DNA of 64,000 nucleotides from Anaeramoeba ignava (taxonomy: Eukaryota > Metamonada > Anaeramoebidae), in the NCBI GenBank assembly GCA_028826165.1, contig JAPDFW010000064.1, forward strand, positions 434,001-498,000, read 5' to 3'. The translations under genes were made by a program, and so were the position numbers. Shown here piece by piece: positions 46,101-57,400 of this stretch; position 1 is the stretch's first letter; the number at the start of each line of letters is the position of its first letter. The notes beneath the pieces were generated by a model that saw only the letters and a list, made by a program, of their open reading frames with translations, was not told where the DNA came from and ran no database searches.

Positions 46101-46321
46101 TTTATCTCAGAAATGATTATGAAAATGATTATTTGCAAAATGTTAAAGAACTTTTGAATAATGAAGACATTTTCAAATTTACATCAAAAAAAATAATAAT
46201 TATTAAGGAAAATAATACAAATAGAAGAGGAAAAACAAATCAAGAAAAAAAAGAAGAAATTGAAATTCATCTTACAATTGATTTAATAAGAAAAAAAAAA
46301 GGAAAAGATTTAAAATTTTAA
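43199..46321 (+). CDS. SIN3: Sin3-like transcriptional corepressor scaffold (one-base frameshift in a Q/N repeat)
   Basis: Scaffold of histone-deacetylase corepressor complexes, nuclear. Exons 43199-43230, 43422-44806, 44871-45574 and 45681-46321 give about 920 aa. Two PAH-like four-helix units are visible (FNGLMQKYQNNQLNIESFLFKGKELFQQDKNL near residue 45, and FELLLDQFQNNKIPEYSFRKEMFEIFQENRTLLD near 115). A basic segment with PRGRPPRGRGAG, an AT-hook-like motif, follows. Then come the HDAC-interaction region (LITKEEFAYEVI; RNEWNRNIEKNFREWNDFY) and the Sin3 C-terminal domain (FYGENRFYQFLIFYHLLYSQI; KFSKFMQNIEQLF). An N/E-rich spacer lies between. Exon lengths sum to 2 modulo 3. Adding one A at about 45534-45540 keeps the QNQN frame open to the last donor, so an indel in the repeat is likely. 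Confidence 0.82.
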
Positions 46322-46465
46322 AAACAAAAACAAAAACAAAAACAAAAACAAAATTTAATCTTCTTTTTTTTTCAATTTAATTTTTTACTTTTAATTTTCA
46401 ATTTTAATTTTTTACTTTTAATTTTGCCATTTCCGATTAATTAATAAAACAAAATTATTTTTTTT

Positions 46466-46482
46466 TTTTTCATTTTTTTTTT
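46466..46482 (+). promoter_or_regulatory. T-run/TCAT element upstream of the 46518 gene
   Basis: A long T-run, CAT, then a T-run, ending 35 bp before ATG 46518, in the 196-bp gap after Sin3. Confidence 0.35.
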
Positions 46483-46517
46483 ACAAATCAAATTCAAAAT
46501 CAAAATCAAAATCAAAA

Positions 46518-47840
46518 ATGAAATCAAATTCAAATTCAAATTCAAAATCAAATTCAAAAATGAAATCAAATTCAAAATCAAATTCAAAATCAAGTGAAGA
46601 AGAAAAAAATCAAAGTAAAAAAAGATCTGAAAAAATAGAAGAAGAAATAAAAAACAAGAAACGTCAAAATGGAGAAGAAGAAAAAGAACTTGAAATTGAA
46701 AATGAAAATGAAAATAAAAATGAAAATGAAAATATAAATTTAATCGAAAATGAAAATGAAATCGAAAATGAAAATATAAATGAAGACGAATCAATTTATA
46801 AAGAAATTAAACCAAAACCTGCAAAAGTTCAAATATTTTCTAACTTTGAAATATCTCAATTAAATCAAGACTTATTTATTACTGCAATCTCATTTGATCA
46901 ATGGAAATATTTGGAATCAGAATTTTCTCATTCATCTACTTTTTATAAAAAAGAAGAACCAAAAAAACCAGAAATTCAAAAATCAACTTTTCCTGAAGAG
47001 TTTTGTTTGTCAATATTCACTTTCCTAAATGAAAACAACAGAGAATATCAAAACAAAGAAATTGTCGAAAACAATTATAAAAAAGGAAAAGTCAACTTCA
47101 ATTGTGTTGATGCGAAAAATAAAAACAATTTAGAAATCAAAATCAATTGGGAAAAATTGGAAATTTTTGATTTGGATTCTCAGTCAAAAAGATCATCATT
47201 AAATTTTCATGAATATCAATTTCTTGTGAACAAACATTCACCAAATCAAGCACTTGCTTTATTTCTCAGATACAATAAACTGCAAAATTTGTTGCTTGAA
47301 TTCTCAAATGAAAAATCAAGTCAACTATTTATTGAAGTAGTTCATTGCTATTTTAAACACTATTTAGAAAGAGCAAGAAAGAAAAACCAAAATGTTCAAT
47401 TGTTTTATAAATCGTTTTTTTATGATCCGAATATCAACAAGGATTCAATCCAAAAATTCAAAAAATTTGTCCAATTCAACAAAAAACTTGTTTCCATTTG
47501 TTTCGCTGTTAAAAAGGATTCTCAAGAAGTTCCTTCATATTTTCAAATTCATAAGAATATTTTCAAATTGTTTCTTGATGGAATTTTGTTAGCCAAAGAA
47601 AACATCAAAAATGTTGATTTAGCAATTACAGAAAATTCTCCAAAAGATATATTATTTTCAACAAGAAAAGGTAATTTTGTGCTTAGATTTGGTTCAATTC
47701 TTTTAAAGGATTTTGTATCAGAGATGTTTATTCAATTCCAAAACGAACTTTCACAAAATCCAGAAATTCCACAAAGCTTAAAAGCTCCAATTCCAAAATA
47801 TGATTTAAATTTTTCAAATATCACTGATATTGTGAACTAG
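46518..47840 (+). CDS. Unknown protein, 440 aa
   Basis: Single-exon gene of unrecognised family. The first ~25 residues are a KSNSNS repeat, followed by a K/E-rich helical region and an NENEN tract to about residue 95. The remaining ~340 residues are ordinary globular sequence with mixed helix and strand character (FSNFEISQLNQDLFITAISFDQWKYLE; LNFHEYQFLVNKHSPNQALALFLRYNK; DILFSTRKGNFVLRFGSILL). There is no signal peptide, TM helix or zinc motif. The NES/NEN tracts probably arise from the same simple repeats that fill introns here. Same strand as Sin3, 196 bp downstream, and convergent with the coiled-coil gene at 48004. The start could be a later Met (residue 15). Confidence 0.75.
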   Translation: MKSNSNSNSKSNSKMKSNSKSNSKSSEEEKNQSKKRSEKIEEEIKNKKRQNGEEEKELEIENENENKNENENINLIENENEIENENINEDESIYKEIKPKPAKVQIFSNFEISQLNQDLFITAISFDQWKYLESEFSHSSTFYKKEEPKKPEIQKSTFPEEFCLSIFTFLNENNREYQNKEIVENNYKKGKVNFNCVDAKNKNNLEIKINWEKLEIFDLDSQSKRSSLNFHEYQFLVNKHSPNQALALFLRYNKLQNLLLEFSNEKSSQLFIEVVHCYFKHYLERARKKNQNVQLFYKSFFYDPNINKDSIQKFKKFVQFNKKLVSICFAVKKDSQEVPSYFQIHKNIFKLFLDGILLAKENIKNVDLAITENSPKDILFSTRKGNFVLRFGSILLKDFVSEMFIQFQNELSQNPEIPQSLKAPIPKYDLNFSNITDIVN

Positions 47841-48003
47841 GAAAATTTCCTTTTTTCTTTTTCCTTTTTCTTTTTCTTTTTTTTCTTTTAAAATTCCAAA
47901 TAAAATCCATCAATTCCAAATAAAATCATTTTTGTTTTAAATTGAATTCTTTTTAAAAATTTATTTATGATTCAAATTTTCTTTTTTTGATTTTGTTTTT
48001 TTT

Positions 48004-48375
48004 TTAAAAATTGGATATTTTTGGATAATTTTTCTTTTGAGCTGAATGTGACATTTTTCTTGATCCTAATTCTTTTTTTGCAGCTTCACTATTAATCCCT
48101 ATTTTTTCTAAAAACTTTTTATCATCTTTCTCAATTTCAGAAAGAGAACGATTTTGATCTTCAATTGTATCTCCTCCTTTCCAAACATTATCAAGTTTTG
48201 CTTCAATAATTTTTTTTTCAAATGATATTATTGTTTGTAAAAGTTTTTTTTTTGTTTCTTCAATTTCTCGTGAAGAAATATTTTCTTGTATTGTTTTATC
48301 TAATTTGGAATAGAAATTATTTGCAATTTTTTCAATTTCATTGAGTTCATCAAGAAGTTCTGGAATTTGATTCAT
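48004..48375 (-). CDS. Small coiled-coil protein, 123 aa, unknown
   Basis: I place the start at MNQIPELLDELNEIEKIANNF. The frame extends 24 codons upstream, but only into poly-F/K encoded by the T-run promoter element. Residues 5-75 form a predicted helix with heptad-like hydrophobic spacing (LLDELNEIEKIANNFYSKLDKTI; IEETKKKLLQTIISFEKKIIEAKLD), followed by a polar segment and a basic, Ser-rich tail (SRKMSHSAQKKNYPKIS). Size and layout would suit a subunit of a nuclear or cytoskeletal complex (Mediator-type or kinetochore-type), but no family motif is present. It is the same strand as, and 118 bp downstream of, the RNF213-like gene. Confidence 0.65.
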   Translation of the reverse strand: MNQIPELLDELNEIEKIANNFYSKLDKTIQENISSREIEETKKKLLQTIISFEKKIIEAKLDNVWKGGDTIEDQNRSLSEIEKDDKKFLEKIGINSEAAKKELGSRKMSHSAQKKNYPKISNF

Positions 48376-48402
48376 TTTTAATTTTAAAAAAAATAAGATG
48401 AA

Positions 48403-48427
48403 AAAAATGAAAAAAAAAAATGAAAAA
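48403..48427 (-). promoter_or_regulatory. Double T-run/TCAT element upstream of the 48375 start
   Basis: Two TTTTTCATTTTT copies on the minus strand, 28-52 bp before the chosen ATG. They support the downstream Met as the true start. Confidence 0.4.
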
Positions 48428-48493
48428 AATTTTTTAGTTTTTTTCATTTAAAAAATAAAAAATAAAAATAAAAAGGAAATTGGAAATAAATCA

Positions 48494-51400
48494 TCATTTG
48501 TTCTTCAAAAAAATTTGGCAATTTTCATAAAAACTTAATAAATTTTTCAATTTTAATTTCTTTGGAATAAAATCATTAATTTGAGTGAAAATTTTGGATT
48601 TTTGATCTTCAATCGAATTTAATAAAATTTTTCGAAGAGAATAATTCTCATCAAATTGTTCTGTAATATTCTTAATTAAATTTTCAACTAAATCTATCAA
48701 TTCATACATATTAATTTTCTTCAAATTATCCTCGAAATCAAAATTCAATTTTTCTTGAAACTTTTGGGGTAAATTTGCTAAAGAAGTTGATAAACCGTGA
48801 GGTAAATTAAAATTTATAAATAAAAGATGTTTCATTTTCGCAAAACGAGTAAATGAGGGAGAAAGTGCTAAAATATCATCAAAAAATGAGCATTTCAATT
48901 TTGTTTGAATAAACTCCATAATCGACATTTTTGACAGTTTTTCAAGTTCTTTTTTCTCAATATTAATATTCTTCAATCCCAAAACCAAATATTCAATCAG
49001 TTTCATAATCCTATTTGAAATTCTATGTTTTGCTATTTCTTCTTCAATTTGCTTCCATTTTTGAATTGGTAGTTTTTTTTGATTCCAATACTTTTCAAGA
49101 AATTGCGTTTCCAAAATTGGTTGTTTTTCATCAGCGAAATGAAAATTTATTGGTTCAAAAACTAAAAGTGTTTTATCTTTTTCACAATCCAATTTTTGTT
49201 CAATGTAACTCTCCAGAAATTTGAAATCAAGAGGATTATTAATAATAGAATTTTCAAACTCCTTCAAATTAAAGTGAATAAGTGCTGGCGAATAATAATC
49301 AATGAGCAAATTTGAAAAATCCAATTTTTGTTTCCCAGTTTTCTTGGGTTGATTTTCATCGTTTTCATTTCTTGGAAACGCTTTCTGCATCTTCTTCACT
49401 ATTTGATTATGAATTTGAACGCCTTGTTGAATCAAAACAGGAAGAAATGATTTTTCTTTTTGCGAATTTGGAAGACAAACTTCCAACGGCATTTCTTCTT
49501 CAATTTCAGGAATAACAACATTTGATTTGATTCCATCTAAAACTTGGATATATTTTACTTCTTTTGTGTTTATATTCCAAAACTTCTTGAAATGTTGATA
49601 ATACTCGTAAACATCCTTTCTTTCGTTTCCAAGAATTGTGTCTATTGTTGTTTGCTGTGCTTTTTCTTGTGTGATTTTCCCATTGAATTTGAATAAAATG
49701 AAATGACTAAATTTCAAAAATCCCTCAAAATGGAACATCATTTCTAATTTTCGTGCGTTTTTGATCACAAAACGAATTTTTTTGTAATTTTTCCTTTCGC
49801 TATTTTGATAAAAATCTTTCGCAAAGGAAAATAAATTTGATTTTGGAAGATCAAAAATATTTTCAAATCTGGAGATTGCTCTAGTTTTTGGACAATTTCG
49901 TCTTCAGTTATTTTCTTGATTTTTGAGAGAATTATTTTATCATTTTGTTTGTAGATATCATTAAACATTTTCTCGAAATTGTTCCTTGTTTCAATATTTT
50001 CAAACTCGTCAAAATTTAAAAAATCTTTTAAAATACTACTTTCTTGAATCAAATCAAGAAATTTGATGTAATAAAGTGACGCCTGATAAACAGAAACAAA
50101 GAGAAGTTCAGAAAGAATCAAGAAGTCGTTTTCGATATGAGCGAATAATTGATCAATTAATTGTTCTTTTCTTGGCTTGAAAATATAATCATTCATGATT
50201 TCAATGAAAGAACTCAAGAATTTAGGAGATAAAACCGCAACAAGAACAGCAGATAAATGAGTAAATAATCTAATTATCCTGAAAGTAACTGGATGCATTT
50301 GTCTGATTTTGAATCCTAGATTTGTATTTGGATTACAAGGAACAAAATAAGATCGAGCATTATCGAAGAAATGACTATTAACTTTGGATCCTTCCAAATT
50401 TTCATTGCAAAATTGGCAGATATTGTTTAATTGATTAAAAACTGGTAAATTCCAATTCAAATGCTTTGCTTTGCATACTTTCCATTTTGTTCGATTCTTG
50501 AAATGCCATTTTGTAAATGGATATCCACCCATTGCTGGAAAATATATTTTCTGAATATTATGCGTCTCTTTTGAATAATTTTTAGAGACAAAATGGAATG
50601 AAAGTAATTTTGTAAATGGCTCAAGTTTGGATTTTGAAATGAGCTCCAATGTTAATATTGCTGGTTTTAAAAAGATTTCTTTTTTATCTTTGAAAATGTT
50701 TTTCAGTTGCGATATATCTTTTCTTAAAAACCAAGAATCAATACTTTCTTGAGAATCTCTTTTATTTTTTGATTTTGATTTTGATTTTGATTTTGATTTT
50801 TCAATTTCTGTTTGTTTTGCTTCATATAAATCAAATAGTGACTGATCTTCTTCTTTTTTTTTGGGTTTTTTTTGAGAATCACCTCTTTTTTTATTTTTCA
50901 TAATTGTTCTGATTAAAGAATTTTTCTTTTTATATGAAGAGAATTTTTCTTTCACAAATTCTCTGAGATGATCTCTTCCTCTTGCAATTTCAATCTGATA
51001 AAAAACGAATTTGAGCCATGGTTCCATATAATCTCTCATCAACATTTCTTTCATACCATCATCAATATCTTCAGGGTTTTTCATCAAGTCATTTCTTTTG
51101 TTTATAATTCTCACAACTTCTTCCAAATTATAATTTTGTTGATCCAAATTAATTTCCATATTCTCGTTCAAGTCCCAATTCTTACTTAAATTGTGTAATA
51201 TTTCCTCATTCTGAATCAGGAATTTGGATAAAGAAAGAAAAATAATGTCTGAGTTCTTGGTTTGTAAAATTTCATTAATAAAGTCCTTTGTTTTATCAAA
51301 TTCCAAAGAAAAGATGTTATTTAGCAAAGGCGCAAAAATTAGATCAAAAACTTCATTTGGATTTTGATTATTCTTGTTTGTAAATGAAAATGAAAATAGA

Positions 51401-54400
51401 GTTCTTTGTTCAATACAAAAATCAACAAAGCTTTTCATTTTTTGAAAATTAAAAAATCCATTGAATTTATTATCAAATAAAAACCTTTCGAAAAGTATAT
51501 TTCCATAAAATGAAAGGAAACGAGCAAATTGGAGTATTTTTTCAATCAGATCTTCGCGATATTTTTGAATGTCTTTTTTTTTTATTGCATGAAAATGCTT
51601 TCTTTTTTTGTGGAGTTTATGTTGACAAATTGGGCACTTTTCATTTTCATTTTCATTTTCATTTTCATTTAAATAAATTAAGGGTTTCTGTTTTGATTTT
51701 GGACAAATAACAAATTTTTTGTGATTGTGATCAGAATTAAACAAGTTATTGAGATATTCAACAGAAATGATATCCAACCTCATTTCATCCTTGATCCTTT
51801 TATAAGGAAGAGAAAATCCATTCATTTGGTGATTTTGTTGAGAAGATTTTGAGAGAAGAGTTTCTAATAAAGTGGGAGATAGATTCGCATTTCTGAGTTT
51901 TTGAATTTCCCAATTCTTGTATAAGTTCTTATATTTTTTACTTGATTCCCCTTTTTTGCATTCAATTTCGATGAAAAAACGAAATAAACTTTCAACAGAA
52001 TCAACTTTAATTATCATTCTTGGATTTTTCTCATTGAAATTAGTAATCAATGTTTTCATAAATATTTGGAATGAAAAATAATCTTTTTGTTTTTCAGAAA
52101 TGACAAGAGGAGATATTTCAATTAAATGATACAAATTTGGCAGGATTTGTTTAATAAATATATCGCAGGCTTTTTTCAAAGAAATTTCTTGGCAATTTTT
52201 TTCTTCTTTGCCCAAAATTTTTTTAATCCATAAAACAAAATCAATATTAAGTTTATCAAAATTCTCTTTTTGTTTTGTATCGAGCATTAATTTTGCCCAG
52301 TCTTGGAAATATTTTTGAATAAATGCATCCTCTTTTTCTTGTTTATTATGAGAAAATTTATTCATTCGGTTATTATCAAAAGGGTATGTAATCAGGGAAA
52401 TTTTTGGGAAGAAATATTTTTCAACTGATTCTTTTTTATTGTTTTCGTTTTGGTTCTGTTTTTTTTGTTCATCAAATAGTAAAGAAAATATAATGGAAGA
52501 AAAATCTGCTTGCATTTCAAAGTTATGGCTATTGGGTGATTTAATTTCAAACCAAGGAACTTGAAATTTTTCAAATATTTTCCAAAAAACGGAATCACGA
52601 TTTTTCTTTCTCCTGTTTTTATGTTTTGATGACAATTCAGAAGTAGAAGTTGAAGATAATAATGCCAATAATAAATTGCCATTTAGATTAATGTTTGTGA
52701 AAAAGATGTGAATAATTTCAATCATTTTATCCATAAAATGCTCATAAATTAATTCATGAAAAGTTTTTTCTTTTTCTTTTTCTTTTTCTTTTTCTTTGAG
52801 TTGCTTCTGAAAAAAATCAGCAATATTGAATTTATAAATATAATGATTTTCTTTGATTCCATTTTGGATCATAGAACCAATTTTTGCAGTTATTAAATCT
52901 TTCTTTAAAACCAAAAAGGATTCTTGAATAAAATTTACCAAATCAAAGTATTTTTCATGCATGAAAGAGAAATTTCTTGAAAGAATCAATCCAGCCATAT
53001 TTTTCCATAAATCATCAAATTTATTTTCTTGCAAAAGAATAAAAAATGAAGAGAGATCATCTGGCAAGTTTTGCAGAGGGAGTTTGGGAAAAAGCTCTTC
53101 CACATAATAATGCTCCCAATTTTTCTCAAAACAAAAAGGAAATTCTTGTATTTTAGTATTTGAAGTGAGATGGATAACAAGTATGAAGTAGCATTGCTTC
53201 TTTTCCTTTTTAAAATGATTTGCAATATCAAAATTTGTTTTTTCAGTTTGACTTCGTTTTTCATTCTGGAGAATGATCTCATCCAAAATTAATTTGAACT
53301 TGTAAAAATCCTCGGCTTGAGATTGAGTAAAATGAGCGAAAGTGACAATTTCTGTTTTATCAATTTTAGAAACAAGTTGATCAATTAATTTGTTGTCCAT
53401 TCCAAAACTTGTTTGGAAATTGATATTAATGAATGAATAAGAATTGTATTGCTCTTTTAAAAAGGGGTATTCGGATGCTTTTGTTCGTGTGAATATGATA
53501 GAATTTTTGATTTTTTGATGAATAATTTCTTTTGTGAATAGATCATCGAAATTTTTGTAAAAAGAGTTGAAATATAAATCAATAATTTCTTGCACTTGTT
53601 TTGAATTTGAATTGGGTTTTTTTTTGTTTTTCAATAATTCTCGAATTTCAACCATTTTCTCAAATTTGCAGAATTGGATGAGTTTTTTTTTGATCAAAAT
53701 TTCGTTTTGTTCATATTTGAGAGTCAAAGAGATGGAGAGATTTGAATTAAATGCAACTATTAGTTCTTCTTTTGGGATTTTTTTGGGTTTAAATTTTCCA
53801 AATGGTTTCAAAATGGATTCCACATTTTGTATTATGTCTGCTTTCAAAGTGGAAACGGTTTTTTCCAAGAAAGAATGGTCAACAAAGTGTTTTTCAAAAC
53901 AATCCAAAAAATCTGGATGCTGGAGTTCGTATCTCAACGGGTTTGTCACAACAACAACTAATCTGAATCGCTTATTAACAGTGATTCTTCTTGTTTCGTT
54001 TTTCACAAAAAGATGTGTCGAAAAAATTCCATTTTCCTCGATACGAAATGAGCTGAATAACTGATAAATAAACGTATAAATTTCAGGATAATCAAAAATA
54101 ATCAAATTTTTGCCTTCAAACAAGCAATATTGGATAATACTCAAAGTGGAATTAAAATCTCCATCATCATTATCATAAAGACGATCTATTTTTTCTTCTA
54201 AATTTAACTTTTGTTGAGAAAAAGAGTTCATTAAAGATGGACGATAAAGCAAAATAGAATCAGAAAATAATTGATGAATTAGTGAAAAAATTGAAACATC
54301 ACTAAGAAACAACATGAGAGGACGCAAATCCCTCAAAATTTGAAAAGGAGAATCCTCCAGAGAATTATGGAAATCATTTAGATCTAATGATTTATCTATT

Positions 54401-57400
54401 TTTTCTTGAAGAAGATTTGATAAATTCTGATTCTGGTATGTTTACGCTTGTTTTGCTTTTAAGTTTTGGGAAAAAATCTTCGAGACTTTTCTTTTCAATT
54501 CCGAAATTAACAAATAGATACTTGTAAAAAACGTTGAGAAAATCTGTTTTTTTGTTTCTGATGAAGTTGAACCCAATGTCTTTGAGAAAGTAATAATAGT
54601 CTTGATTTCCATAAAACTTATTTTTCAATTCAATATTTTGTGATATTGATTTGAATTGTTCTGAAACAAATTGATTTTGATTCGCGATGATTTTGTGGAA
54701 ATATGTCACGTATCGATCATATTCATTCGCAATTTGTTGTGAGAAAGAGTCCAAAATTTTCTTTGTTGTTGATTTCAATTCATTCTTGTTTATTGGATCA
54801 TGAATCAATGTAATTCCTGGTATTTCAAAGTCTATAATTGTATTTGTTATCAATATGATTGAGGGAGCAAAAATATCTTTTTGTTGATAAAATGGTTTAA
54901 AGTTATTGAATAATTCCCCAATTTCTGATTGCAAAATTGTCAAACTCTCTTTTTTTAAAATGTGAAAATTTTTCAAAATAATTACAGGAATTATTGAATT
55001 TTGGATTCTTTCGTATTCTTTCTGGATATTTTTTAGTTCATCCAGGATATTATTAGCGGATATTGCTATTGAGCATGCAATTTCAATTTTTTTCATTTCA
55101 ATTTTTTTCATTTCAATTTGATTTTGAATTTGATTTTGATTTTGATTTTGAATTTGAATTTGATTTTGATTTTGATTTTGATTTTGAATTTGATTTTGAT
55201 TTTGATTTTGATTTTGATTTTGATTTTGATTTTGATTTTGATTTTGATTTTGATTTTGATTTTCATTCTCATTTCTTGGTTTGCAAGCATCTAAAATGAT
55301 TTGGAGAGCAGTTGATTTTGATGTTCCTAATAATAAAATAAAATAAAATATTTCTCTTTTTTTTAATATTATTATTATTATTGTTATATCAAATCAATTT
55401 ACCTGAAGAACCAATAATCATTAAAGATGTTCCTGTCATACAAGCAATAAAAATGAATAATAAATTTTCTTTCAAATTACTGTTTGTGCAAATATGAGTT
55501 TTGGATAAATTCACTCCCAAAAATGACAATAAGTTTTGAATGATTTTCTCAATGATTTGTTGATATTCCTTTTTTGAAGATGTATCGAGGATTTTGTTTT
55601 GCATATATGGATTAATTAAAGGTTGAATCTTTTGGAAAAGAACAGATTTGTAATTTTGTTTGAATTTGGAAGAATATACAAGATATAAAGATAACAAAAG
55701 AGCTGAGGAAATTAGATCTTGAGTTTGTTTTTTCTTAATCAACACTTTTCCAATTTCAGATTGAACTAACCATTGGAATATGATGAGAAAATTAGAAGCA
55801 TTTTGCAATAACCGAGAAGAGTTATACTTTGATTTGAAATTTGCAATGAGATTTTCCTCGAGATTGACGATTGTATCAGAAATATTTTCGCAAAGAGTTT
55901 TCACTTCTGTTTTTGTAAAAGGTTCCGGGAATTGGATTTTTTTTTGAAGAGTTTGTGTAATCATCAGTAATAAATAAGATTTTCTTTCTTCTTGATCGAA
56001 ATCACCAAAATCGTACATTTCATCCAAAAATGATTGTGGGATTTGCTTTATATACTGGATTTGCTCTTGATTAGGATTTTTTGGGTTATTTTCAAAATAG
56101 TTTATTGAGGCCAAGAAACGAAGATTTTCTGGAAGCTTTTTCGCATTGAAAGAATGGGTGAATAGAATTTCTTTGAATGAAAAAGTCAGACTTTTGGGTG
56201 CTTGATGAAAATTATAAAACAAAATGTTGAGTTGCGAATTCTTATTTCTGGTTGCTATTTTCTCTGCTTCACGGAGTATTTTCACCATTTCTATTTTTTT
56301 AAATTGTGGATGAACGTGATAAAAAAGCAATTTTTGATTGAGAATTTCTTCAAAAAAATAGCGGATTAAAACCCTTTTCTCATAAGTTTGTCTGAAATAA
56401 AAAATAACAGGTAGTTTTGCAAGTAATCGGAATTGCAAATGAACTATTTTTGCTAAATCATAATTTGTCAGGAATAAAGACTCTTTATTTTTCTCGAAAA
56501 TCCTTGATTTTTCTGTTCTTATTTGCATGAAACCTTTGTGTAATGCTCCAAAAACGGAGAAGATATCATTTTCAGAGATTTCACAAATTTCTTTTTGTGA
56601 AGTTGTGAAAATTGTAAGCATTTCTTTTTGGAGAAGGAAATCTTGTACATTTTGAGGGATTTTGCTGAGAAAATCTGTGCAATCTCCGATCAGAAAAATT
56701 TTGAAAAAAGTCTTTGATATAAGAAAGGGAGCAACAAAACATAATTTTCTTGATTTCCATTCATTGATTTCTTTCAACACAGAAAATATGTCTTGAATTT
56801 TCTTGAATTGCGGGTTTTCTTGTATTTTAAGGAAGTTTGGTTGAGTAATTGCAATATTGATCAGAGAATCCAAATAGGCATTAAGGAAAGGAGACATAAA
56901 TTCATTTAGAATTTCTTCATTTTGGAAATATTCTTTGATTTTATTTGGAACAAGTATCAAATGCGAGAAAAATGGCAGATCCAATTGATAAAAGAGAAGT
57001 GAATAGAAATCAGAAAGGATCTTGGGAGTTAACGGGTGTTCTTTTAAATGATGAGAAATTTTCTGTTGGAAAAAGCTGAAAATTGTGTTTCTTTCTTGAT
57101 GTAATTGAGCATTATTATTTTCATTGTTGCCATTTTGGTTATTGATTAATTTGATAAGTTGATTTAATTGATTGATTTTTTCTTTTTGTTTGTCTTTATT
57201 TTGGAGAATTTGATGAATGATAATGTTTTGAGTAGAAGAGTCTTGATAACTATTATCGCTTTGATTTAAAGTGAAGTATTTTAATGCAGAGAAATTCATT
57301 AATATATCTATTTCTTGTGATGTTTGAATTTTGTTTGGTATTTCGAATGCAATAAAATTTGATTGAGAAAGTTTCCAAATGGAGTTTTGAGAAGAATCTC

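Noticed and set aside
54404-54445. A 13-nt intron (GTAAACATACCAG) joining the RNF213-like frames
   Set aside because: It would restore the frame in phase 0, but it is far shorter than every other intron in the window (52 nt and up); a one-base indel is simpler.
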